This document shows positions 1 through 10,964 of a stretch of 64,000 nt of DNA, one piece after another. Below the pieces are notes generated by a model, which saw only the letters and a program-made list of their open reading frames with translations, was not told the DNA's origin and did not search any database. A program made the position numbers and the translations under genes. The stretch's first letter is position 1, and the number at the start of each line of letters is the position of its first letter. This DNA is from Diadema setosum. Lineage: Eukaryota; Echinodermata; Echinoidea; Diadematoida; Diadematidae. Location: assembly GCA_033980235.1 (NCBI GenBank), contig CM067066.1, forward strand, positions 28,495,976 to 28,559,975. The letters are read 5' to 3'.

Positions 1-694
1 GTCGCACGTGTTTGCCCAAGGTGTATGTGTGTTTGGGGGGGGGGGGGGGGGAGGGGGAGGGGGAGTGGATGCTTTATACTGAAAGACAACCAGTTTGTCT
101 AATGACCATTTTAGTCCAATTGCCACTTAGCCTCATTACCAGTTGGTCTACTTCCAGATGGGCTAGGCCCATTTCGTGTAGTATCCACAGTTTATTAGAC
201 AAAATGGAAAAAATCCAAGGAGTCAAAATTGCAGTTAGACCATCTGGTCGTGAGACGAAACAATAATTAGCCAAACTGGACATTAGACCGAGTGAGGTTG
301 AGACCAATCAACATTTGACGAAAATGATAGTAGACCAAATGGCCCGAATTCACGAAGGTGGTCTAAATTTAAACCATGGTTTATGTATATTTCTTCTGCG
401 TAGATATGATTGACAGATTGCGTACGCTAACAGGCAGCCAGTAAAAAAACGTGCATTGATGCGCGCATGTATTTGTATGCCTATTTAACGCTTATTTTAG
501 ACCATGGTCTAAATTTGTACCATGGTTTTAAGTTTAAACCACCTTCGTGAATTCGGGCCAATGAGTTTAACCATAGTGGTGTTAGACAAACTGGGAAGTA
601 GGCCATCTGATATTAGACCAAGTGGCAATAAACCAGATGATTATCTTTTATGAAATGGGCCCTCATCAGGACACCTGTCTGCTTGCCCCCACAG
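1..694. repeat. Foldback repeat region in the PEPD intron
   Basis: This is intron sequence upstream of the first visible PEPD exon. It holds a run of 17 G (35-51) and an imperfect palindrome. The arm at 341-380 (starting ggcccgaattcacg) is nearly complementary to 519-558 (ending cgtgaattcgggcc). Outside these arms, short motifs of the type ttagaccaa and gtttgtctaa recur in both orientations (about 90-330 and 559-640), so the whole of about 90-640 looks like one old foldback element. No coding exon is visible. Confidence 0.6.
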
Positions 695-879
695 GTGTCG
701 CCTGGCCCGACATGCACCTGCTGGCAGAGCGAACGATCCTTGAAGAGCTGCGGTGCCACGGCCTGCTCCAGGGAGACGTGGATGCCATGCTGGAGCGGAG
801 GATGGGGGCTGTCTTCATGCCGCATGGCCTGGGTCACTTTATAGGGATTGACACCCATGATGTTGGGGGATACCCTGAG
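695..879 (+). CDS. PEPD exon with the HGLGH metal-ligand segment
   Basis: The acceptor is acag at 691-694 and the donor is gtatga at 880. The first two bases complete a split Gly codon, then the frame reads VAWPDMH and ends at GGYPE. It carries the metal-binding His of the M24 fold and the GIDTHDVGG substrate loop. Confidence 0.93.
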
Positions 880-3800
880 GTATGATAGGTAGTAGTGACT
901 CTCTTGAGTCATTCTTTAATTTTGCAAATTCACTCTGTGATTTTGCAGGGACTTTGCACCTACTAAATTTGGTATTAAGCAATCATAGCCTGCAGTCACC
1001 ACATACAAAGAGTGATTACCTTTACTTGTCTTATATCCGCGAGGGGCAGTTAGACACACTTATGAGAGACTTCATGAAATGGATTTTACTTCTCTTTAAA
1101 AGTTTCTCATAGCTGCATATGAGCACTTTGCCCATTCTGAGATTTATGTAGACTTTTATGTGATTACTTCATGAAATGAACCCCAGGTCACATACCACTG
1201 TATTTTTAAGAGTAGACTGCTTTAAAAGGTTGCTTTCTGATATAATAAAATTCTGCTGAAGTGTTCTGTGACAATTGTTAAACCATTGAGGATGAGCTGT
1301 TTTTTTGCTATAACACACATTTCCCACAAACACCTGCACATCACCTGAGACGCGCTGCCTTGACGCTTGATAAACAGCAGCAGCGGCTTCAGGGACAGCG
1401 CGTCTCAGGTGATGTGTGTCTTTTGCCTGAGATGCGCTGTCTTTGAAGATTTTGTTGTTGTTTATCAAGCGTTTTGATTGTGAGATCATGTTGTTGCTAA
1501 ATTTTTACCTCCACGAAATAATCCTTATTACTCTAAAGTCTTGTTCTTCAAAATAATCCCCTTAATCAAAAAAAAAGCTACGACTATAATTTTTAAATCT
1601 TTTTAAGATAATAAAGATACCACTACCTTTGGAAATGAATGATGTTCCTAGGTGTACTGAGTTTGTACTTAGCTCTCTTTTGTATCGTCATGTAGGGTAG
1701 CCATAATGTGTCCATTTTTATCGCGCGCCTTCGTATCTTGTTATCTACTATCTTTGGTAGAAGTACAGATTTGCGGGCGCGCGCGCTCTGTAGTACTCGC
1801 GCGCTATTGGTAAGGGTACGGTAACAACGGTACAGTACGGTAAAAGTTGTGCCAACGGTAAGCCCTCTCTTTACGTGAGTATTTTCCCGGTAGTCATGTC
1901 AGCTTTGCAACGGTTTTCAAACGGTAATGCTTGAATGAAAGCAGATCGGTAAGACAATATTTTACCAGTAAGGAACGGTTTTCCCAGTAGAGCATTAAGT
2001 TACTTCATAGCGGTAGTGTAGCATACTGTACACATGAATGCCCGGTGGCCCGGTGGCCCAGGGGCCCAGGGGGCCCAGGGGCTCACGGGGCCCAAGGCCA
2101 GGCCGAGGCCAGGAGCCTAAGTGCTGGCCCAAGGCAGGGGGCCCAGCCAGGGGCCACCAGACTGAGACCACTAAGAGTACCAGTCATGACTTGCAGTGAT
2201 AATGATGTGACAGGCCTGTGCATACACATATTATGTAAATACACGGTAAATACACTGTACACTAACTATACACAGCCCAGTCGCTGTATAAATCGCGACA
2301 GGGCTGTACCTGAGCAGCCCACAACACAGAGCAAACACATAGCAAATTCTACGATTGCATTTAGTTTTGATACTTGACATCATTTTTTGTCACCTCAAAC
2401 GCATCAAAGACAATCTTTATTAATGAGACTTCATACCGTACCTGTTTTCCTGGGGTTATTTTTGTGGGAATTCTGCGATCTGGGTACTATTCGCAAATCT
2501 AACAACATGTGAAAATATCAACTCCTGATCATGTAATGTGCATGTGTACATTTCTGTGTTCACTGCTGTATTCCATGAACATGAATTCAACAACTACTGT
2601 TATATCCTGTAATATGAGCTGCCAGGACAAAACTCACATACGCTCTGATTCTGTATAGCAATCACTTTCAAAGCAATGTATTGATACATTGCTTTGAAAG
2701 TGATTATTTCATTTTTTATATACATTTTGTCTCTAAATAATTGTATTTTTTAAGGAAAAAAGCTTAAAAAATGGAATTTATGTAAATTTCTGCAAATTAA
2801 GCAAAAGGCATTAATTGTTTTTATTTCTAAATGTGTCCAATGATCTCATTACCCTTGAAAATATCAGGTTCAGCACTTAAATCACTTCAAATGGGTGCGC
2901 TAGCAGTTCCAAGACCTTTCTTTGGAGTATAATGCCTCTGTAAAACATGGAGCTATTGACCCCCTATTCATCGGATGTGCTGAAAATGTATTTTAGGACA
3001 TTTCTGGAAGATTTAGCTGTAATTCTTTCCTTATTATCATTTCCTTGTGATTATTTCATTTTTTATATACATTTTGTCTCTAAATAATTGTATTTTTTAA
3101 AGGAAAAAAGCTTAAAAAATGGAATTTATGTAAATTTATGCAAATTAAGCAAAAGGCATTAATTGTTTTTATTTCTAAATGTGTCCAATAATCTCATTAC
3201 CCTTGAAAATATCAGGTTCAGCACTTAAATCACTTCAAATGGAGAGTTTTATCCAATTTTTTGACAAAAGTCTAGAAGTTGGCGGCCATCTTGGATTTTG
3301 GCGGCCATTTTTAGTATTTCTTACTTGTGTGCTTGACACTCGAACCAAAATTGATCTATAGAGAATTACCTTTACAATGGTACCAAAAATTAAACTTTTA
3401 CATCAACTGGAACTGAAAATCAAAAATAACACATGCAAGGCCCCCCACTAGTATCCTCTGGACGACCAGTAGCCTTCAATGGGTTGAAATCTACTGTCGA
3501 GATTCCGACCATCAATCATCATTTATGTTATCAATCAAATAGTGACAAGCTCAATTACATAGGACTGACAAAATGATGCTAGGCAGTGATTGGTAATTTT
3601 GCTATTTAAATCCTGAAATATCTGGTTTCTATGGCAACAGTGATTGCAGAGAAAAAGTGAGTGGTACATGTATGCCTCAGCTCTAGATGTTCCAAGTGTG
3701 CCATCTTTCCTTTATGTATCCCATACAAAGGCTTCTTATTTCCTGATGGTTTCTTTTCCTTTGTTTTTGTTCAAATTGCTATTGTGGTTGCTATCAGGGA

Positions 3801-5813
3801 GTGGAGAGAAGCACTCTGCCAGGATTACGCTCGCTACGGACTGCGCGTGTCCTGCAGGAGAACATGGTGGTTACCATTGAACCAGGAATCTACTTCATTG
3901 ATGTGGTGAGGAAATTGACCAATCATCCTCTGTAAATGTACAGTACTCTTCACTCGATTGCATTGGATCGGTGAGAGCAGATCTTACCCAATCTAATCAG
4001 AGTTCCTGTGGTTCATTTTTATCCAAATCCTGTCCAAGTGATAGGAGTGACCGTGTTCCACTAGTTCACCATTATTAAAACTCCCTGATACTATTTTCAT
4101 CATGCATCCAATACACGTGCACAGTGTACGTTGACCTGGTTTGTTGACAGTGAAGGACCTATGCAATAGTAAATACAAATGCATGTTGACTTGTGATGAC
4201 TTAAATTAGTTTACCATAATCATCACATATGTGGCCAAAAGAAAATCCAAAGGTACCTTTTATCTTTTACTTTATCATATCTAAATTGTATAATGTTGCC
4301 ATACAGTGTCTCTTGTTAGTCATACTATTAATATGGAAACATGCAAGTTATGCTTAGTTTAAGGGAAGGTGCATTCCATTATCTTTTGTTAGTCATATTA
4401 GTCATTTAGCAGTGATTGACAGATGATGTCATCATGACATCATATCAAATGATCTCATTTCAAGCAATGTTTTATCAAAATGATATGAGAAGTTACACTT
4501 TCTTCTGAATGTTTTTGTTATTACATTCACCAAGGAGGTTCTGTTTTTATCGGCATTGGTTCGTTAGTCTTTCTGTCTGCAAAATAACTCAAAAAGTTGT
4601 GAACAGATTTGGATGAAACTTAGAGAAAAAGTCAATAATGACACAAGAAACAGATGATTAAAGTTTGGTAGTGATGCGGGAATTCTTATGAATTTCTGAA
4701 GGGTTTTTTATCTTTTGGCAAATAGGGTCAATGAACTTGGGAGTTCAAGCCGCGTGTATTTGAGGTTTGCATACGCGCACTAAAGCACATGCTCTGCTCG
4801 AGGCGCTGCGCAGCAGGAAGCTGATGAGGTAAACACAAGGCTTCTCTATCATTGGGAAATTGGGTGATTTTCTGCATGCTTGTATGGGTAGAAAATATAC
4901 TGCTAGGCGAGGTATGTGTTCTCAGTGTGTTTTTCCAGTTTTTTTTCTTTTCTTTGAATTATCATGACAATGAGAAGACCACAAAGTGCCAAATCAACAA
5001 CTCATAAAAATGTCTGATTAACTGCCATTCTTGAAAATATCAGCGTGTGCAGTATTTTCAACTTGCAACAAGAAAATCGTATGAACTTAAGTTCTTGTTT
5101 ATTCTGTTTAATTACTCATTGCTAATTTTTCATTATTCATTCATCACTTATCCATCAATTAGCTGTTGGATGAGGCTCTGAGCGATCCCCAGAGGGCACC
5201 CTTTCTCGTGCCTGAAGTTCTGCAACGCTTCAGAGGATTTGGAGGGGTAAGCTGTGCATTTATTCTACTGTGCTCAAAGAAATTACAAAAATTGCAAAAA
5301 TTTTGAAACTTCTGCAGTCTATTACTGGACTCTTTCCATTCTTATCATGGATGATCTATCTAAATATGACAGATGCCAATCATTTTGTTTACTTCCCTGA
5401 AAAATGTGTAATTTGCATTTGTGACAATTATGACCAGGTGGTAGCCACACAATGATACTTTAAATAAAAGTGTGTACATGTATGTGTCTGAAGTTGATTT
5501 GTAACATTACATAGAGTGACTCAAAAGTGAAAAATTAATGTTATGACCCGCACCTATACACTCAGTTCTTACTTGTGCTTCATTGGGCATTTCCATATAC
5601 GATATTCTATGATGAGCATGTGGGTGTTTTTTGTTTTTTTAACATGGATGATTCACTTTTCCCCACTTTGCCTTTGTTTTCTTGAAGGTTCGCATCGAAG
5701 ATGATGTCGTGATAACCGCTGATGGAGCTGAACTCCTGAACGAGGTGCCGAGGACAGTAGAAGCGATAGAAGAGGTGATGGCCGAGGGACGACAAGTGTC
5801 AGCTGGAGCGTGA
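695..5813 (+). CDS. Xaa-Pro dipeptidase (prolidase), 3' part of gene, four exons
   Basis: Prolidase is a cytosolic dimanganese peptidase that splits dipeptides with C-terminal proline or hydroxyproline and so recycles collagen proline. Four coding exons are visible: 695-879, 3798-3905, 5163-5246 and 5688-5813 (stop TGA 5811-5813). All have AG acceptors, all but the last have GT donors, and the three junctions inside the window are phase 0. Joined, they give the C-terminal part of the M24 'pita-bread' domain. It contains the [18 protein letters not shown] segment with metal-ligand His, [10 protein letters not shown] with a ligand Glu, and RIEDDVV with the last ligand Glu, followed by a short tail. 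Order and spacing match human PEPD throughout. The N-terminal part lies left of the window. No frameshift is seen, so it looks functional. Confidence 0.95.
1337..1480. repeat. Inverted repeat, cacctgagacgcgctg family
   Basis: The sequence at 1338-1357 (acatcacctgagacgcgctg) is exactly complementary to 1396-1415. A third, partial copy follows (gcctgagatgcgctgtcttt, about 1425-1445), joined to a ttgttgttgtttatcaagcg segment. A relative with the same order (acatcacct...gagacgcgcggtctttgaag...ttgttgttgttttgattg) lies at about 18410-18470, so this is a dispersed family. Confidence 0.8.
2040..2310 (+). repeat. GC-rich ggcccagg low-complexity tract and partial MITE
   Basis: Positions 2040-2160 are a degenerate repeat of gcccagggg/ggccc units in AT-rich surroundings. 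The open frame over it would read as Gly/Pro-rich but has no splice signals or conservation pattern. It is followed at about 2272-2307 by cacagcccagtcgctgtata...gacagggctgt, which resembles the inner part of the foldback element at 32142-32312. Confidence 0.55.
2660..2705. repeat. Perfect 21-bp hairpin
   Basis: The bases 2660-2680 (aatcactttcaaagcaatgt and one more) are exactly complementary to 2685-2705, with a 4-base loop (ttga). It lies in a PEPD intron, directly beside the first copy of the 195-bp duplication. Confidence 0.9.
2701..3242. repeat. Direct duplication of about 195 bp in a PEPD intron
   Basis: The segment 2701-2894 (tgattatttcatttttt... to ...cacttcaaatgg) is repeated almost identically at 3048-3242, with only a few substitutions and one extra A. 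About 150 bp separate the copies. The very high identity suggests a recent duplication or a pair of dispersed repeat copies. Confidence 0.9.
3798..3905 (+). CDS. PEPD exon with the TIEPG metal-ligand segment
   Basis: The exon runs from ctatcag|gga to gatgtg|gtgagg and encodes 36 residues, [20 protein letters not shown] followed by [16 protein letters not shown]. The frame is phase 0 at both ends and joins directly to the preceding GGYPE. Longer open frames that overlap it in other phases are not real. Confidence 0.93.
4524..4915 (+). repeat. Dispersed 'caccaaggagg' repeat, copy 1
   Basis: This intronic segment starts caccaaggaggtt and includes ataactcaaaaagttgtgaa, a conserved tgacacaagaaacagatgat part and a GC-rich stretch near 4790-4830. 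The same order of motifs appears on the opposite strand at 50889-51312. A more diverged partial relative is seen near 23527-23620. Confidence 0.7.
5163..5246 (+). CDS. PEPD exon, LLDEAL...RFRGFGG
   Basis: The acceptor is attag before ctgttggat and the donor is gtaagc at 5247. The exon encodes 28 residues, matching the human segment between the EPG glutamate and the RIEEDV glutamate. Phase 0 on both sides. Confidence 0.92.
5688..5813 (+). CDS. PEPD last coding exon
   Basis: The acceptor is cttgaag and the frame starts [10 protein letters not shown], carrying the final metal-ligand Glu of prolidase. It ends [12 protein letters not shown] and TGA. The tail is about as long as in vertebrate PEPD but not conserved in sequence. 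Confidence 0.93.
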   Translation, partial: VRIEDDVVITADGAELLNEVPRTVEAIEEVMAEGRQVSAGA

Positions 5814-6015
5814 AACGGGGCCATGAGTGACAGAAGGACAGCCCCAAGAGTTATTGGCTGTAACAATATATATTTGTGTTGACTTTAGTATCTGCATCCA
5901 ACACAGTTTATCCTCTCCTTATGAAAATGTAGTCATATCCTAAATCCAATATGACTGCCTGCCTGTAGTGCTTACTTTATATTTTTGTTGCAATAAATTA
6001 CATTATTATCCATAC
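5814..6015 (+). promoter_or_regulatory. PEPD 3' UTR and poly(A) signal
   Basis: An AATAAA at 5992-5997 lies about 180 bases after the PEPD stop codon, a normal position for the cleavage signal of a short 3' UTR. Confidence 0.75.
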
Positions 6016-6906
6016 AGAGGATTTTTAGAGCCCAAATACAAGTGTTATTTTGTCGACACACCTCATAACCTCCGACAAACTTATAAAGTTTGTTGAAACC
6101 AGCTATTATTTTTGCTGAGGCAACCAATATTTAAAATATTGGACGGCAAGAGGGGGATTCCCCAAAGTTTTTTATAACCTGCACCATGACTGGTTGAGAT
6201 ATATACGAGATGACCTGAAATATGAAGTAAAAACGTCTGTGATTGGTCAATCGCGAATTAACTAAAATATCGTTTCTTTTAAAATTCTGTATTTATGCAA
6301 ACAAATTTCATATATCAATTAGTTGAAATTGTTCTTCATACAATTTTTCAAAAGATCACTTTCATAAAGGAAATTAAATTTAGGTTTGATGAAAACAAGT
6401 TGCATTTTTGTGTGTGTGTGTGTGTGCATGCAGGCGACGATTGATCAGCTCAGCGCTACTGCTAGATAGCCCGCGCACAATAAACAAATACATGTAGCCG
6501 GCCGCCGCTTGCATTTGCATGCGCGATATATGCATATTACAGTACGTTATGTGTTACTAAGTACAGTAGACTACAGTACTAGTAATTTGATCTTTCACGA
6601 TCTACAGTAGATGTGACGTGAATTGTTTCTCAAATCTCGGATACAAATACATCTAATTCTGGTCTAGATTAGCTAGATCTTGGCCTAACAGTAACATGAC
6701 GGCTACCTTGGATACATAGATCACTGTTTTATCAGAGACTGAAGTGGCTAACTTGCACTGAAGAGCGTACATGTATTGTACCATACCCCATGTCAGGATC
6801 AAGTACAGTAGGAGACCATACAGCACTCGGAGACAGAAAGGGTAGGCCTAACTTCGCCCTAAGTGAAAACATTCTTTTCTAAAATCCTCTGTAGGATAAT
6901 AATGAT

Positions 6907-7050
6907 AATATTGGATGTCCTATTTTCGGTTAATACAAGGAAATATTGGACTCGCTAAGCAAAATATTGGACTCGTCTTCGACTCGTCCAATATTTGTGC
7001 ATAGCTCGTCCAATATTTCCTTGTATTAATCTCAAAGCCATCCAATATTA
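6907..7050. repeat. Nested palindrome (aatattgga arms)
   Basis: The arm aatattggatg...ttaatacaagg...aatattggac (6907-6952) is complementary to gtccaatatttccttgtattaa...catccaatatt (about 7007-7050). An inner pair of aatattggactcg repeats makes the structure doubly symmetric. A further ccaatatttaaaatattgga is present at about 6126-6145. Confidence 0.8.
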
Positions 7051-7772
7051 TATAAATATTTAGTGTCTGGGTACACCTATATGGTATTCAGATTCAGTAG
7101 AGGAGAAGTCAGTCCATTGTGTAATTTTCATGTTATTCTTCTTGCCAATACAGAGAAGACACATAAGTAGTTCTATATATATGAGAGTTAAGAAGGTTTG
7201 ACATTTTCCAAGGTGGCAGAGAATCAGGAACCAGGAAAGCATTATCAACTGCACCTTGAAATGCTGATTATGCATTCAACTATGGTTTTCCTTGCAAGCA
7301 TTGCCGATGAATGTAGGTTCGTAAAGTTAATGTGTGTAATGTATTTTGTACGTCTACGCCCAAACTTATACCATATGCTAGAGTGTCAGGGATAGTTCAT
7401 TTCTCCATGATAAAAAAAAAAAATACTTCTTCAAATCATATTCACCAGAATATTGCTTTCTTCTTATATGCTGCTGTTTACCTGATGATTATTAAGTATT
7501 TTCTGTGAGATTGATATTATCAAAATCTGCATGAGAGCCATAATGTAGTGGTAGTCATATTACATAGTTTTTGAGAGAGGCGCTGTGCAAATTTTTGTTG
7601 TGAACAATTGTTCATACAGTATTAAGGTACAGTGTACATGTGGACCTGGGTGTATCGTATATCATGGAAGAGCTACCACAAACCTCTTGATGAAATCTGA
7701 GAGCTTAAAACCCTGAAATTACGTACAGTGATGGTGGCAAATAGGGGGGCGCCCCTCCCCCTTTCTGTTTTA

Positions 7773-7994
7773 TGCCTCCACCACAAAGTGTCGCCAGAGG
7801 CATTTTTGTTAAAGCAAAAGAAATAAAAAGAAACCATATTTGTCAGCCTATTGTAGTGGCAAAGATCAATGGTCAAGGGACTGTCCAATCACTTTAAAAA
7901 CTGTCGTCACACATTGTCAAGATATATTGTAGACCTTTTGGGAGGATAATACCGTGAAGCGGAGGCAAACCACTTGCCATAGCAGCATTTCTTA
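7773..7994 (+). mobile_element. Short (222-bp) internally deleted copy of the 1.3-kb tgcctccgcca element
   Basis: The left end is TA then tgcctccaccacaaagtgtcg. The right end is gtcgtcacacattgtcaag...gcggaggcaa...gccatagcagcatttctta. Both ends align with the ends of the 1.3-kb elements at 59824-61124 and (reversed) 38271-39581, but about 1.1 kb of interior is missing. It is therefore a MITE-like derivative. Confidence 0.75.
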
Positions 7995-8006
7995 TTTTAT
8001 ACTGTA

Positions 8007-8610
8007 TATATCGTCGCCGGTCACACAAACCGACGAATCCCTCAGGTTTGCGTAAGAATGACAATTCGAGAAAAACGCGTTTGAAGTTAGCCCATTTTTG
8101 ACTTATGGTTGCTACACTTTCATGTCTATAATTTCCAATTATTTTTGTAGTACACCAGACTTCAATTCTTGCTCTAACTTGTGAAGTTTTTATCGAATTG
8201 TATTGTTAACAAATAAACGGGAAATCGTCAAAGAGCTGCATGCATGTATTTTCGGTCTGCAAAGAACGTTGTCATTTTCCATGTGTGTCCATATGTACAT
8301 GTACATTGAGCGTTGTCATTGTCAACACATGTATTACATAGTACGCGCACTATGCGCGCGGTCAATGAACTGTTGAATCGCCTGACTGTTTAACACACGC
8401 GTCTATGGGGAAAACAAATAATTTTCACAAATGGAATTACACACTTCTACAAAAGTGATAACTACGCAAAAAATTACACCGAATTACACACTGAGAATTT
8501 CAGAATATGTAGTATGGAATGTCTACTATCGAAATGTAGTAAAATCTCAAAATCGAAATTTTGACCCCAAATCAAGTGATTCGTCGGTTCGTGTGACCGG
8601 CGACGATATA
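8007..8610. mobile_element. 604-bp element with 33-bp terminal inverted repeats
   Basis: The end 8007-8039 (tatatcgtcgccggtcac...) is complementary to 8578-8610 with one mismatch. TA dinucleotides at both edges suit a TA target duplication. No transposase frame is inside, so it is non-autonomous. It lies 12 bp from the neighbouring 222-bp element. Confidence 0.8.
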
Positions 8611-10779
8611 ATGGTTCTTTTGACCCAGGTGTGAAACTGGATACCTGGCAGTGTTTGGGTAAGAATAATGAAGAGGCTACAATGGGTAAATAATCCATAT
8701 TCATTCTTTGTTTCCCATGCATTTATTTTTCCTGTGACAAACATGTTAGAAGATATTGGCAATCATTTGAGCCAAACTCATAATCAGTCTGCCAGTAGAA
8801 AGTATGTGGTATGAAAAGTTTTAAATTTGAACCGACTGGAGTAGCAGGAAGCATCGATGTCAATGCCAACTTCCATGCTGTTGCTGAATACAGTTCAATC
8901 TTTGCAAACTTTGCGGTATACACTGCTACATACACAATAAAAAACTGAAGTCGGGCATCTAATTTTCGTGCCTCTATATTCATGCAATTTGTACATGGCT
9001 ACTTCAGTTTCAGGTATTGTACTCAGCAAAATTTGCAGAGTCGATTTAAGCAATGACATGCAGTATGTACCTCATTACTGTTCATGCAAATTAGATGGCT
9101 AACTTCAGTTTCAGAATGTGTTGGAAACATAGATGTGCATGTAGACGTCGATATCAACGCTTCCCAGTTACCAATTTGTTTCAGATTTGTGCGAGTGATT
9201 TGAAAGACGGTATTAAGTATTTTGTGTGATTTTGGTGGGATTTAGTTATGTGGAATTTGAGATATCTACGTGGATGCAAAATTACATTAGTACCAAACCA
9301 TACTTTAATTGCTGCTAATTATAGATTAGAATTTTGAAGTATGCAATATTTTCAGTTGGAAAGACATGCTTAGGTAAAACTGTACATGTAAATCTACACA
9401 GAAAAGACTTCCCTCTGATCTGTACCCACATGTAGACCGTCCACCTGCTTGAAAGCATTTATATGAGCTTTTGCAATCTTTGAATTGAAGCATCCGTCTA
9501 CATTGAGCTTTTGCTGTCATTCGCTGCTACATGTGTATCAGTATCCTATTGCTATTTTCACATGTGTGCTTATCATAAACTAGTCCAGCTGTATAGTCAA
9601 ATTGGATAGATTATCCCGTCCATGACTTTTGCCTCTTATTTTCATTAAGATCTGACTTTGTTCCTGATACAGTGTACAGTGTAGCTCTTGCTCACCACTA
9701 TGTTTTAATCTTGTTCTCCAGTGCTTGCACTTAATGTTCTATTCTTTCAACTCAGCATGTAATATTTACATGTACAGTACTTGTAATTTGAAATGCAACA
9801 TTCATTGTATCTTGGCATGGACTATCAATTATTTTTTCATTAAAGGACTTTGATGATGACAGATCTCAGTGGCTATTTCAGTATGGGAATCACAAATGCA
9901 TTGGACTTGATAATGCAGTGTGGTCATGTACCGAGTGATTGTTACAATAAATGAATAAATTTTTATATAAAAAACGACTTTGAAAGTGTCTTGGAGTTTT
10001 CTGTTTAAGGAGTGTGCAGTGTCCATTTGAGCATAGCCTATAATATAGGTAGAGTATGCAGCTGTGGTCTTTACTGTTATGTTAAACGTCTGATACAGCA
10101 TGACTACGAATCATGGATGCGCACAAAGCATCCACTGCCTATATCCAATCGTCTTCTGGAGTTATTTTTGTATTGTTGTCTATGAATTGGCAGTTGATTA
10201 TAAGAAAACAGCGACTAAAGCAAGATGAGTGGATAAAGGCAGTGGATGCTTCCACTGTTTGTAATCTCACTGTATGAGACATATCGCTTATCAAAGACAA
10301 TAGTCTTGCCGCATCAGACATTTAGCATAAACAGCAAATACAATAGCTGTATCCTCCGCATAGATTATAGGCAAATTTGAGCACTATATGTAACAAGACA
10401 AATGTCAGAATAATTATTGCCGATCAAATGAAAACGGCATCTGATTTTGCACTTTTTCAATGTCTTAACCCCATCAAGACCATGCTTGGCTCAAAAGAGC
10501 ACCCCTTCCCTTCAATGTCCCAATCATGCTACTTGCAAGATTGACAAGTCAGTCAAAGTTAAGCCTACGTCGGGCCAGTCCAAATAACCACCAAAAAACC
10601 ACCAAACATTGGATTGCTGATCTCCATTACAAACACACACCAATAAATCTTCATACAATGTATAACAAACTGTCACAAGACTGTGAAATACTGGGCACAT
10701 AGGTCACTGAGCACTTGTTCTAAACCATACAGCTACAACTTGTGCATTATGCAAAAGCTGCACTTTGAAGTACAGTGTA

Positions 10780-10964
10780 CAGTGGACTCCTGTTACAAAG
10801 AAGTCATCGGGACTGGCAGTTTTCTTTCGTTCTATCAAAATTTCGTTATAACCGAAGAAATAAACAATAAAATACAGAGAGTGGATAATGCTGCGGTCTG
10901 AATATTTACTTTGTTGTAACCGGAATTTTGTTATGTCTGTGTGCGTTGTAACGGGAGTGCACTG
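10780..10964. mobile_element. 185-bp TA-flanked MITE (cagtggactcctgttacaa)
   Basis: The left end TA-CAGTGGACTCCTGTTACA is mirrored by tgttgtaacgggagtgCACTG-TA at the right, and inner parts (cgttataaccg and gttgtaaccgg) also pair. The ends are related to the CAGT(c/g)... elements at 24717, 34562, 36445 and 44855. The pattern is that of pogo/Tigger (Tc1-mariner superfamily) non-autonomous elements. Confidence 0.75.

Noticed and set aside
2045..2377. 110-codon Gly/Pro-rich frame that looks collagen-like
   Set aside because: It comes from a degenerate gcccagggg repeat, lacks a Gly-X-Y pattern beyond a few units, and turns into transposon-like sequence. It is inside a PEPD intron.
5639..5866. Three - strand frames over the PEPD last exon
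   Set aside because: Antisense shadows of the conserved RIEDDVV exon.
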